In this document: positions 8,501 through 15,645 of the stretch, piece by piece
Position numbering within the stretch: position 1 is the stretch's first letter
Layout: every line of letters starts with the position of its first letter
Origin: Clostridia bacterium
GTDB lineage: Bacteria > Bacillota > Clostridia > Christensenellales > CAG-138
Length of the DNA: 64,000 nt
Assembly: GCA_017394835.1 (NCBI GenBank)
Contig: JAFPXD010000007.1
Span: 107,591 to 171,590, forward strand
Direction: 5' to 3'
Translations under genes and position numbers: made by a program
The notes under the pieces: model-generated
Told to the model about the DNA's origin: nothing
The model's input: the letters and a program-made list of their open reading frames with translations, nothing else
Databases searched by the model: none

Positions 8501-10359
8501 TTTTGATTTTCAAAAGATATGAGCTGTACTATTTTGCTGCCGCTGATGTACACGGATCAACCGGATGGGGTATATTGCAGTATGCGAATATAACTAAAAT
8601 AATGTACAACAGGGTTGGTTTTACCCACGCTCCCGAAATCGCTATTTTTGTCAAGGATGACAGTAGACATTATAACGGAGTAAGTGTTACCGGACAGCCT
8701 GCTGAAACTGTTGAAAAAATGGCTACTCTGTGTAGGGAAGTTGTTGACTATTTAGGTGATGAAATCATCATTCGCAAAGACAACGCTCGTGAGGATGACC
8801 GCAAGGCTATAGCGACGTACTTTGAAAAAGCTCGTAAAGATTTAACTGCGTATTATACTGAGGCTTGGGAATCTATAATTCTCGCATCTGGTTCATTGAC
8901 ACAGGCTCAATTTAGCGAGTATTTGAACAAGTGCATCGAATATGAAATTCAGTATTATGAGGCTCATCCATTGAAGCTTTCATATGATTATTACACTATT
9001 AAAAAGCCGAGAAGATATACAGGAAAACAAGCAAACACGACTTCTCAAAATGTTTCTGTACAAAAGCCTGCTACGCCAGCCGATATTAAGCAGATTGCTA
9101 TCAAAGACAAGGTACAGTTGAAGCGCATGGCAGATCAGTTGGGCATTGCACACGTTCTTGATTTTGACAATGTGGATATACAAACCTTCTTAAACAACAA
9201 TCCTGGATATGCTGACTCCGGTACAGTTGTGAAAGCAGGAGAATATGGAATTGTCCTTTTGAAAAATCTACCCGAACCGCTGTTGCTTACAAACACCGCT
9301 TACTACACAGCCCTTAGCCATTTTGGAAAAACGGACTTGTATCATTCGAATCCTTTGATTACAGGTATTCCCTTTAACAAGTACAAGGTTGTTAGTTCCA
9401 AGGTGTTCAAAACAAATGCTCTGAAATACGATTATAGAGAGACGATAAACGGTGTTACCCCGCACATGGAAGGCGAAATTCCATCCAACTTAGACAAGGA
9501 TACTTTGGAAAGAGTTTTGCAATTCTTAAACTATGCCGCTTATGGCACTCAACCTACCATAAGTGAAAAGCCTACAACGCCCCAAGTCGCCACGACGACC
9601 AATACGCAAACAAGCGGCTTTGCTGATCTTATTCAGAAGGGGCTTGGACATCTGCAGAGAAATCTATCCGAATTGAAAGATAGCGAAGTTGGCGAGGCTA
9701 TGTTGGCTCTTACGCTCAAACATTCTACGAGAGGTTATCTCGCAGTAGGAACGGAATCTTTCAATAGCAAAATTGGAAAGGCAAAGGCGGCTTACGCAAA
9801 GGTTCCTATAGGGGAGAGAGTTCTTGTTATGGCTGATGACACAATCTTCGGAAGTGCAAAAGAGGGCTTTGTTTTAACCGACAAGCACATCTACATCAAC
9901 ATTTCCGGTTGCAAGAACAAGTGTATCGCAATAGCAGATATAACAAGCGTGTATAGCACTCGTAGAACCGGTTTTACTTACATTATGGTTTCTGCTCCCA
10001 GCGGAAACTATTGTATGTCTTGTCGTTCTGTGATAGCCGATGGGGAGGCTTGCAAAAACTTTTTGTATGAGTTGATCCATTACCTCAACCCGAATTGTTT
10101 ATTGGGAAATGGCGCTCCCGTTGGTAACGTGCCAACTGCTCCCGTTACACCAACTCCTGCTCAAACGGTGGCATCCCCAGGAAGTACACCTAATGTCTCA
10201 AAGTGGCAATGTAATTGCGGAAACATTAACTCTGGAAAATTCTGTTCTAAGTGTGGAAGTAAAAAAGAAGATGGCACACCATTGTGGACGTGTTCTTGTG
10301 GCTCTGTGAATGATGGCAAGTTCTGTCCCAAGTGTGGCTCGCCTAAGAAGGAGGAATAA
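5512..10359 (+). CDS. Giant multidomain protein: Sel1, helical repeats, PH-like modules, zinc ribbons
   Basis: A 1,615-residue protein with no full-length family that I recognise. Residues about 15-117 are Sel1 repeats (K-G-N-I-E-A-L-N-L-L-G-E-W, K-G-N-T-Q-G-M-L-N-L-A). Residues about 320-660 form repeated helical units of roughly 75-80 residues. Four segments then resemble bacterial PH/GRAM-like strands (near 745-830, 984-1050, 1240-1320 and 1436-1507), each with a strand like L-L-T-N-K-A-I or V-L-T-D-K-H-I-Y followed by an I-x-x-I/V strand. Two tandem four-cysteine zinc ribbons close the protein (1567-1590 and 1594-1612). No transmembrane helix or signal peptide is seen. It is probably the scaffold or sensor of the operon. 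Confidence 0.82.
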   Translation: MRIELIAEIDGQKVKGLSQMKALADKGNIEALNLLGEWMMMGFECSPDPDFYVSCFKEAANKGNTQGMLNLAVCYMEERGVPADFYAAERWIRAAIEGGDREGIELFKELYLTTIGNHKPDVRAYVRTMKAFDPSGSYLGERVGGFERFWMSEEELEQRLMANLVLGSRGKSVKEIRKIKNKLTDADIEGYARLQDIHHDETEAVAVKRDYVAEKAKALSNFRGFIPNADREQLFIAVRAVHKLVPDTKVNKGEAAKSKFGGKVIGLAQRSKMVKSEDIQGVLDILYSSLNWRTKATFDLDDELFNKFEDFEVSELLNLISAELDRIENYEIQSRFDNSSKNWKALKVLITEIKKIEYYSSDIITQWVSHITEQITELQDQEINNRFNRSQNDYFAVVELYNFANGSEATVPVKKAWASKLHEVAVALQHSELEKLCSDLEGKQLNGLYHIETQAAKYAFDKKTLSLYQARISEFIETAQNKNLADKLNNALSDYDALVALHANVTTSTEYHATVKATWREQIAEAIKTVQEKDLAQMLSAIDALDYAELIMLYQKAQHYSFNKDVLSAAIKPLDDLIDKKEQTHLAELCNGIESYSPSRLKVLEDKIVALHYRDKNTKKPIAQIRGLVKYNGVLEKCTPSRLVNYEPDQLDELMKEVHFSSLPKEEKERIFALIAQQREANENFDAEVAQVVADCKSELLKFVKAEFSTLEEILCVFPDDSTMQAQTKHIDRTEWSDDEFPLVYVNKGSRLDCLLTNKAIRGNDSFVTLSVYDTLKIRGDSCNLVIQKTADGTNTLAWGNSEAWDKPKAEKIAFAFNRSVRKIKEISAFQQSKIRTMKNQHQYDSTMLGNDGGSVFTSFAQRYSPYSIIDFSAEQVEESKEAVQESPLSSVEKKAILHILNDAERYKQQASDAVETYDKNFLALSCKGVREIAKKYLGIVPPMIYNDSPADFRRGIDSIKAQYKDSPVHKADYDDLLKNGICILMCGGRGAGKGAFLIFKRYELYYFAAADVHGSTGWGILQYANITKIMYNRVGFTHAPEIAIFVKDDSRHYNGVSVTGQPAETVEKMATLCREVVDYLGDEIIIRKDNAREDDRKAIATYFEKARKDLTAYYTEAWESIILASGSLTQAQFSEYLNKCIEYEIQYYEAHPLKLSYDYYTIKKPRRYTGKQANTTSQNVSVQKPATPADIKQIAIKDKVQLKRMADQLGIAHVLDFDNVDIQTFLNNNPGYADSGTVVKAGEYGIVLLKNLPEPLLLTNTAYYTALSHFGKTDLYHSNPLITGIPFNKYKVVSSKVFKTNALKYDYRETINGVTPHMEGEIPSNLDKDTLERVLQFLNYAAYGTQPTISEKPTTPQVATTTNTQTSGFADLIQKGLGHLQRNLSELKDSEVGEAMLALTLKHSTRGYLAVGTESFNSKIGKAKAAYAKVPIGERVLVMADDTIFGSAKEGFVLTDKHIYINISGCKNKCIAIADITSVYSTRRTGFTYIMVSAPSGNYCMSCRSVIADGEACKNFLYELIHYLNPNCLLGNGAPVGNVPTAPVTPTPAQTVASPGSTPNVSKWQCNCGNINSGKFCSKCGSKKEDGTPLWTCSCGSVNDGKFCPKCGSPKKEE

Positions 10360-10362
10360 ATT

Positions 10363-10687
10363 ATGAAGTTTTGAGAAAACTGCGGAACACAGTTAGAATA
10401 TAATGCTGTATTCTGCGAAGAATGTGGTGCAAAGCAAGAGTCTGTTCAGCAGCCTCAGCCCGAAGTTGTCCGCAAGCTGTACTCCCGCAAAGAAGCAGAT
10501 TGCAGGCTGACTCTTGGTCGTGCTGTTGTTCGTTTGCTCCCCGTTAATCTTGTTTGAGCTTATTTGGTGGCTTCCGGATCTTCTTTTCACGATTGTCTTT
10601 TTCGGTGTGCAGCTTGTTATACTCGTTACTATGTGGAGAAAGCGCACTTGGAAAACTTGGGTTAAGTTGATGTGGACTCTCGCTTAA
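10363..10687 (+). pseudogene. Zinc-ribbon membrane protein with UGA at a cysteine position and a frameshift
   Basis: A strong ribosome site (AAGGAGG) precedes ATG 10363. The frame reads M-K-F-stop-E-N-C-G-T, and later V-F-C-E-E-C-G-A-K-Q, a four-cysteine zinc ribbon whose first cysteine is replaced by TGA (10372-10374). Near 10505-10520 the frame then shifts by one. In the new frame it continues as a hydrophobic span (L-L-F-V-C-S-P-L-I-L-F and V-F-F-G-V-Q-L-V-I-L-V) with a basic tail ending at TAA 10685-10687. The ancestral protein was an N-terminal zinc ribbon plus membrane helices. Two lesions argue for decay more than for recoding. Confidence 0.65.
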
Positions 10688-10742
10688 ATCATTATGCTCT
10701 TTATCTAAAATATAATTTTAACCATACTTGGAGGTGAATAAG

Positions 10743-11006
10743 ATGGGATTGTTCGGAAAGAGTAAAAAGGAAAAAGAGCTTGAGATGCAAAACAAACTTC
10801 TCAAGGAAATGCTTGCACAGCAATCTGCTCCTAAAGCAAAAGCACCCGCAAAGGAAAAGCAGGTTGTATGGCAGTGCAGATATTGTGGCGTCAAGAATAC
10901 AAGATGGCAGTCTAATGGTATGCCGGACCCCGGTATCTGTAATAAAAACGGAAAAATGGGCGGACCCAAAGGACCTCATCGCTGGGTCAGAATTATGACA
11001 AAGTGA
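10743..11006 (+). CDS. Small zinc-binding protein, unknown function
   Basis: An 87-residue protein from ATG 10743, chosen because of the ribosome site GGAGGTG at 10730-10736. The N-terminus is a lysine/glutamate-rich helix (K-K-E-K-E-L-E-M-Q-N-K-L-L-K-E-M). The C-terminus is a small knuckle with W-Q-C-R-Y-C-G-V-K-N and a later cysteine in G-I-C-N-K-N-G-K, ending with a tryptophan/histidine-bearing basic tail. A TATAAT at 10711-10716 could give it its own transcript, but it most likely ends the cargo operon, since a terminator follows at 11059-11108. Function unknown. Confidence 0.75.
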   Translation: MGLFGKSKKEKELEMQNKLLKEMLAQQSAPKAKAPAKEKQVVWQCRYCGVKNTRWQSNGMPDPGICNKNGKMGGPKGPHRWVRIMTK

Positions 11007-11058
11007 TAAAGCGCTTTTTGTAATCAAGCAAGAACAATTACATAAATCTATGACAAAG

Positions 11059-11108
11059 CTCCCTTTGTGATGCGGTGAAAATTTGCCGTGTTACAAAGGG
11101 AGTTTTTT
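11059..11108 (+). terminator. Rho-independent terminator of the cargo operon
   Basis: CTCCCTTTGTGA (11059-11070) pairs with TTACAAAGGGAG (11091-11102), with an inner CGG/CCG pairing, and is followed by TTTTTT (11103-11108). Confidence 0.8.
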
Positions 11109-11177
11109 GCTCTGACACCCATCTGTCTTGTTTGGTAGATATAATATATTCAGAGAGATTCCAAAGGAGACAAGATT

Positions 11178-11670
11178 ATGTTTTGGATCATTGTGATTAT
11201 CATTGTTGCACTAATATCTTTGAGGGCTGGTGTGATTTCCTTAATTACTTTGACAGCTCCGTTAAGTTCCAGTTGTCGTTTATGAATATGGCGGCAAACA
11301 AGGACACCTACGGTCAGAGTATTGAAATTCCCACACAGGGCGACGATTTCGATAACATCCGTGAGGAATACACGGATATGCTCCGTAGTCAGCTTGCCCG
11401 TGGCAACAACGGTCTTATCAAGACCAAGTATCTGACTTTCGGTATCGAAGCTGCCAACGTGAGAGAAGCAAAACCTCGTCTCGACCGTATTGAGACCGAT
11501 CTGCTCAACAACTTCAAGAGGCTCGGTGTAGCGGCTGAACCCTTGAACGGCAAACAGCGTTTGACTCTCATGCACGGGATGTTCCACATCGACGAGCATA
11601 CAGATTTCAACTTTGAGTGGGAGTGGCTCGTTCCGAGTGGGCTTTCCGTTAAAGACTTTACTATTTATGC
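11178..11670 (+). pseudogene. Chimeric scar: membrane-protein start joined to a VirB4/TraE ATPase fragment
   Basis: A ribosome site (AAAGGAGA) and ATG 11178 start a hydrophobic segment (M-F-W-I-I-V-I-I-I-V-A-L) that runs out of frame after about 35 codons. From about 11209 another frame encodes a clean internal piece of a conjugative VirB4-type ATPase: W-C-D-F-L-N-Y-F-D-S-S-V, L-I-K-T-K-Y-L-T-F-G-I-E-A, W-L-V-P-S-G-L-S-V-K-D-F, ending near 11662. The Walker A and B motifs and the whole catalytic domain are missing. This looks like a deletion joint left when a conjugation module was lost. Confidence 0.7.
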
Positions 11671-11685
11671 TGTTCTCAATTTATT

Positions 11686-12211
11686 ATGGCTATCAACAAC
11701 GCAGCAACAATTGTAACTACCATTATGATAGCACAAGCTTTTGCAAGCGTAATAAATAAGCCTACACCAGTAATCCATCTACTGGGCAAAGACAGTACAC
11801 CTATTTGCCGACATTATTAATTCAGATGAAGTTATAGTTAGGGCTATGTCATACAGCGTAGCCATGTTCACTTTTGCGCTTATGGAAAAAGTATTGCGCA
11901 GCATGTATTTTTATGAAACAAGCGGAAAGCTGTATGTATCTCAGAACAATGCTACCATGGGGACGCTCCTTAGCGAAAGCAATAGTTTTATGAATGTTAT
12001 TTTTGGAGCTGACCATATCAAGCATCTGGCTTTTTTTATACTGAGAGACCAGGAAAGTCAGGTAGGCGAGAATATGCGTAATTCTCTCGCACATTGGTCA
12101 GGGCTGACGCCTAACGAGCTGGAACCATATTTTGCAGCAAAAGCGATTTGGCTGTTCACCGATGTAGTAAACGCAGTATTGCTACACTATATGGAAAAAG
12201 CAGAGCAATAA
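11686..12211 (+). pseudogene. HEPN-like protein gene, split by a frameshift
   Basis: Frame 1 opens at ATG 11686 (M-A-I-N-N-A-A-T-I-V) and stops at 11818-11820. The +1 frame is open from 11774 and carries a longer coherent product, including V-I-V-R-A-M-S-Y-S-V-A-M-F-T-F and a C-terminal helical region with R-N-S-L-A-H at 12077-12094, the R-x4-H pattern of HEPN folds, ending at TAA 12209-12211. The two frames overlap at 11774-11818, so a single indel in that interval would restore one protein of about 175 residues. HEPN proteins are often RNases or toxins, but the assignment rests on this motif and helical content only. An alternative is an intact downstream gene starting at ATG 11846. Confidence 0.5.
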
Positions 12212-12221
12212 GATAAATGTT

Positions 12222-12246
12222 GGGCCGCGCTGTTAGAGCGCGGCCC
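12222..12246. terminator. Hairpin between convergent genes
   Basis: GGGCCGCGCT (12222-12231) pairs with AGCGCGGCCC (12237-12246) across a 5-base loop, followed by CTTTG on the plus strand. It separates the HEPN-like gene from the convergent tnpV. The T-tract is short, so strength is uncertain. Confidence 0.55.
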
Positions 12247-12258
12247 TTTGTCATTCTG

Positions 12259-12654
12259 TTATGCGAGAACGATCTCGCGCAAGACCTGCTCTTCAGCGCG
12301 GGCGCGGCAGGAGTTCATGGCGCGGATCCAACCGAGCTGGTCGCGGGCCTTGAGCTCTTCGGTCACGCCCTCGGCGCGGGCGAGCTGAGTGGTGATGAGC
12401 TCGATCTGCTCCTTCGCCTCGCGGTCAATGTCCATAAGGTGTTGTTTGAGATTCCCGTTCATGAGGAACTCGGCAAAGTCACCTTTCCGGTGTTCCTCGA
12501 GGAAGCGCTTACACATACGGCCATAGCAGCCGATATCGCCTTCGGGCTCCTCGGGGGCTATGAGGCGTGGGAAGTAGTAATCTCCGACGAGATCGTAGGT
12601 GAGGCCGTTAGTCTCGTCATAAACGGTTGCGGGCAGTTCAGTGTTGGTGTTCAT
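12259..12654 (-). CDS. tnpV: TnpV-family protein of mobile elements
   Basis: A 131-residue protein starting M-N-T-N-T-E-L-P at 12654 behind the ribosome site AAAGGAGA; its start overlaps the end of the relaxase gene by 17 bases. The sequence follows the TnpV pattern seen in clostridial transposons: G-D-Y-Y-F-P-R-L, P-E-E-P-E-G-D-I-G-C-Y-G-R-M, F-L-E-E-H-R, A-E-G-V-T-E-E-L-K-A and a final R-A-E-E-Q-V-L. The biochemical role of the family is not established. It is probably cotranscribed with the relaxase. The longer in-frame extension upstream only reads the relaxase region in another frame and is not used. Confidence 0.85.
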   Translation of the reverse strand: MNTNTELPATVYDETNGLTYDLVGDYYFPRLIAPEEPEGDIGCYGRMCKRFLEEHRKGDFAEFLMNGNLKQHLMDIDREAKEQIELITTQLARAEGVTEELKARDQLGWIRAMNSCRARAEEQVLREIVLA

Positions 12655-13816
12655 AATGATTCTCCTTTCGGTTTTGTTCGTAGTTGTGTTGCTTTTCTCT
12701 CGCCTCCGCGACGAGCCCTTCGACGTATTCGTCGCCGAAGACCCTGCGGAGGAGAGCGTAGTCACGGGTCTGTTTGTGTAAGTCATCGTTCTTCTCTTCG
12801 AGCGAAGCAAGCCGCTCTTCCAGCCGGCGGTTCTCGTTTTCGAGTTCCTCGTTCTCGCCACGCAGCAGGGCGATCTTGTCCCACGCCTTCACGCAGGTGA
12901 CGAGCACCGTGCGCACGAGATCCTTGAGTCTCTGCACGAGAGGGACGACGAACCGCTCGCGGTAGGTCTTCGCGCTCATGAGCTTCGGCGGTTCGGGGAC
13001 CGCATAATCCTCATCGCGGCTGAGCTTGTACTCCAGCCCTTCGAGCTTCTCCTCGGCAGTGTCTGCGCTTTCGAGCCGGCGCTGTACCTCGGAGAGCTCG
13101 CCCTGCTTTGCGGCAAGCTCGGCTTCGAGCGCGGCGAGTTCCTTCGCCCGCTCCTGCTTCTTGAAGTCGAGCACGGAGAGGTGCTCCTCGTGCGTGCCCT
13201 TCTGCTCCCACTCGATGCCGTAACGCTCCATCACGGCGGCGAGGGCCTGTTTCTCGGACTCCGCCCACTGCGCCCACTCGGTCGCGCCGCGCGTGCCGCC
13301 CGTGAAGCCCTGCGCGGCGAGCGCCTGCTTTAGGGAAACGCGGGTGTCGAGGCCGCGCTTGCTGCCGGTCGTGAACGGGACGAAATCGATGTGGATATGC
13401 GGCGTCGCTTCGTCCATATGGATGTGAGCGGAGTACACGCGAAGGTTCGGATTGCGGGCCTGAAAGCCGCGGTAGTACTCATCCAGCACCTCCTTTGCCA
13501 GCTCGCCGTTTTCCGTTCCGGAGGCCATATTGTCCATATCGCCGATCTGCAGTATGATCTCGTGGAACAGCTTCTCCTGATGGCTTCCCCGGATCTTCTC
13601 ATAGTAATCGGGAATGATCCGGTCCTTCCGTTTCTGTTTGGCGTTGTAGCGCTCAAGCGCTTCGTCGAAGAGGTCGTGATAAACCTTTTTGAGGGGTTCA
13701 TCGATGTAACTGATGTTGTATCGGGTGCGGGAGCCGTCCACATTCTCCGCTATGAACTTGCGGCTGTTGTGGCTGGCGGAGCCCTTCCCGATCATTGCGC
13801 ATATTGTTCTTCTCAT
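12638..13816 (-). CDS. mobV: MobV/Pre-type relaxase
   Basis: A 392-residue relaxase. Residues 1-200 form the nickase domain with the histidine motif A-H-I-H-M-D-E-A-T-P-H-I-H at about 130-142, the metal-binding H-x-D-E-x-x-P-H-x-H signature of MobV (Pre/Mob) enzymes. Residues 200-250 and 300-370 are long charged coiled coils (E-N-E-E-L-E-N-E-N-R-R-L-E-E-R-L). Such proteins cut one strand at oriT and pilot the DNA during mobilization by a helper conjugation system. The region just upstream (13817-14173) holds an oriT-like inverted repeat. The predicted start has only a weak ribosome site. Confidence 0.88.
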   Translation of the reverse strand: MRRTICAMIGKGSASHNSRKFIAENVDGSRTRYNISYIDEPLKKVYHDLFDEALERYNAKQKRKDRIIPDYYEKIRGSHQEKLFHEIILQIGDMDNMASGTENGELAKEVLDEYYRGFQARNPNLRVYSAHIHMDEATPHIHIDFVPFTTGSKRGLDTRVSLKQALAAQGFTGGTRGATEWAQWAESEKQALAAVMERYGIEWEQKGTHEEHLSVLDFKKQERAKELAALEAELAAKQGELSEVQRRLESADTAEEKLEGLEYKLSRDEDYAVPEPPKLMSAKTYRERFVVPLVQRLKDLVRTVLVTCVKAWDKIALLRGENEELENENRRLEERLASLEEKNDDLHKQTRDYALLRRVFGDEYVEGLVAEAREKQHNYEQNRKENHYEHQH

Positions 13817-13992
13817 GAAATGTACCCGGCGGTTAATGCCTTTGTTACTTTCTGCGAAAGTAACGCAAAAGCACTTTTGTCAGTCTTCGCCCGCCAAAAG
13901 TGCTGTTGCGCCCTGCGGGGCCGGCCCTGCCCATCGAAGGAGCGGAGGGGAAGCACTCTGCCTCCGCCCCTTCTTGAATAACGGGCTTCCTC

Positions 13993-14026
13993 GATAAACT
14001 CACCGCATCGCCCTGGTGGGTTTATC
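13993..14026. other. Inverted repeat, candidate oriT
   Basis: GATAAACTCACC (13993-14004) pairs with GGTGGGTTTATC (14015-14026) with one mismatch and a 10-base loop. It lies about 180 bases upstream of the relaxase start, the usual place for an origin of transfer. The nick site itself is not identifiable by eye. The stretch 13817-13992 shows no other clear feature. Confidence 0.45.
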
Positions 14027-14030
14027 GCCA

Positions 14031-14176
14031 CGCGTGACGCTCAGGGATATTTCAGCGTCACGCTGATTTACCCATACACAGCAAGGCTTTTTGAGGCCAA
14101 AAACCCCGCGCGTGACGCTCCGTGACGCTAAATTTGATAGTATGCAAATCAGCGTCACGAGCGTCACGGAGCGTCA
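14031..14176. repeat. Iteron-like cluster of AGCGTCACG boxes in both orientations
   Basis: The octamer AGCGTCAC or its complement GTGACGCT, or a close variant, appears about seven times (near 14032, 14054, 14110, 14121, 14151, 14160, 14170). The copies at 14110-14130 and 14151-14168 face each other around ATTTG...CAAAT, forming a large inverted repeat. It lies immediately 3' of the RepA-like helicase gene and upstream of the relaxase, so it may be a replication origin, part of oriT, or both. Confidence 0.5.
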
Positions 14177-15325
14177 CCGGCTGCCCTTCCCTTCTGCGAA
14201 GTAAAGCCTCACCCTGCGTCCATCATGCGAGCGGGACGGAGCATACAGAACGCCATACTCGGCAAGGAGTCTTGCCACATTCACGTTCAGCTTTCTGGAA
14301 AGATGATGCGGGAGCATTCCGCTGCCGATCCTCTGCGCCAACTCCGTAGCCGTGCCTTCCCAGATTGGAGACTTGGCATTTACCAAAGCCGCTATTGCGT
14401 CGAGCGTAGGATCAGGCGGGTCGCGCCACAACTGCGTTTCGATCTCGGCGAGGTCCCAAGTGCAGTTCTCCTGTTTGAAGAGAAGCTTAAATCGCTGATC
14501 CTGCTGATCGCGTCCGATAACGTCGAGCGTTGCCTCAGGTCCCGTTCTTTTCTCCTTGCGGAGAAGGAACGCGCCGTCCGCGGAGCCGAGCAGGCCGGTC
14601 GTGCCGGAGATGGTATCGAACTTATCCTCCGCGTCCTGCTTGCGGGTGTGGTGAACGATCAGTACCGCGATCCGGTTTGCATCCGTCAGCGCTTTAAGAT
14701 TGGAGATGATCTGATAGTCGTTGGCATAACTGTACTTTTCGCCATCGTCGCCACGGACCTTCTGTAGCGTGTCGATGATAATGAGCTTCGTATCGCTATG
14801 CTCGCGGATAAAGCCCTCGAGCTGCTGCATGAGACCGTTCTCCAATGATTTGGCCTTTGTCGCAAAATGCATATTCTTGGTGCCTTCCACTCCGAACATT
14901 CGAGAGCTCCTTCGCTGCAGTCTCGCAGGATCATCCTCCAAGGCAAGGTAGAGCACCGAACCCTGATGAAGCTGCATTCCCCACAGCGGCGTTCCCGTCG
15001 CGATCGCGAAGCCCATCTGCAGCACGAGGAAGGATTTGCCGATCTTCGGCGCGCCTGCCATGAGGTAGGTCCCGGGATACAGGAGCCCCTCGATTATGGG
15101 TATTCGGGGTGTAAACGCTGTGTCGAGCAGACCCTGCATCGTGACCGTTTCGATATAGCGCGGATCGAGCTTTCGCGGATCGATGAAAAATTCTTCTTCT
15201 TCGGTGTTGAAAAAACCATTGTAATCTGCTATAATATCCGCAGTTGTGATCGGTGACTGCCTTGTATCTGCGCCAACAGATACTTCTTCGGCGGTCATCT
15301 TTTCTTTATCTTCGCTCACGAACAT
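14174..15325 (-). CDS. repA: RepA-like replicative helicase (AAA_25/RecA-fold ATPase)
   Basis: A 383-residue ATPase. After an acidic N-terminus the RecA-like core has Walker A A-G-A-P-K-I-G-K-S (about 90-98), Walker B L-I-I-I-D-T-L-Q (about 161-168) and the V-H-H-T-R-K motif near 207 typical of the RSF1010 RepA/DnaB-like hexameric helicases. The C-terminal 70 residues resemble a winged helix. In clostridial mobilizable elements this gene sits between MobC-like and relaxase genes. It probably supports replication of the excised circle. The start at 15325 has a ribosome site very close to the ATG; M-T-A-E-E at 15298 is an alternative. It overlaps the upstream gene by 10 bases. Confidence 0.85.
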   Translation of the reverse strand: MFVSEDKEKMTAEEVSVGADTRQSPITTADIIADYNGFFNTEEEEFFIDPRKLDPRYIETVTMQGLLDTAFTPRIPIIEGLLYPGTYLMAGAPKIGKSFLVLQMGFAIATGTPLWGMQLHQGSVLYLALEDDPARLQRRSSRMFGVEGTKNMHFATKAKSLENGLMQQLEGFIREHSDTKLIIIDTLQKVRGDDGEKYSYANDYQIISNLKALTDANRIAVLIVHHTRKQDAEDKFDTISGTTGLLGSADGAFLLRKEKRTGPEATLDVIGRDQQDQRFKLLFKQENCTWDLAEIETQLWRDPPDPTLDAIAALVNAKSPIWEGTATELAQRIGSGMLPHHLSRKLNVNVARLLAEYGVLYAPSRSHDGRRVRLYFAEGKGSR

Positions 15326-15642
15326 CCCTCCTTCATTCCGAGCAGTGTTTTCGTGATAAGCTCGATGTTTTCATAAAGCTCATCACGGATATCGCCGGCG
15401 GCTTCGATGCGCCTGAGCTCATCGAGCACAGCGGCGAGCTGATCCCGCAGGGCCTTGTAAACCCTCGGGTTTCCCTGAACCACGATGTCGCGGTTCAGGC
15501 ATTTTCTGTAGCAGTATTCCTGCTTGGGCAGACCCGACAGCGCAACGGCTGTATTGATCTGCTCGTTTTCTTCCGGCGAAACGCGGAATCCGACGGTGAT
15601 ATTCCGGAAGCGTCCGTGTTCGTCTCTGTTCTTGGCTGACAT
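15316..15642 (-). CDS. MobC-like relaxosome accessory protein
   Basis: A 108-residue protein with an N-terminal ribbon-helix-helix-like segment (I-T-V-G-F-R-V-S-P-E-E-N-E-Q-I), followed by two helices (L-R-D-Q-L-A-A-V-L-D-E-L-R-R-I). This is the usual layout of plasmid mobilization MobC-type DNA-binding proteins found next to a RepA helicase and relaxase. It begins 3 bases after the integrase stop and overlaps repA, so int, mobC-like, repA and perhaps relaxase can be read from one transcript. MobC is assigned from pattern and context; no single decisive residue is available. Confidence 0.7.
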   Translation of the reverse strand: MSAKNRDEHGRFRNITVGFRVSPEENEQINTAVALSGLPKQEYCYRKCLNRDIVVQGNPRVYKALRDQLAAVLDELRRIEAAGDIRDELYENIELITKTLLGMKEGCS

Positions 15643-15645
15643 AAT

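Noticed and set aside
10363..10557. Selenoprotein zinc ribbon (UGA as Sec)
   Set aside because: A second lesion (frameshift near 10510) is present and no SECIS is evident by eye; pseudogene is simpler. Kept as an observation.
12655..12861. N-terminal extension of TnpV
   Set aside because: It reads the end of the relaxase gene in another frame; the ribosome site and family length favour the start at 12654.
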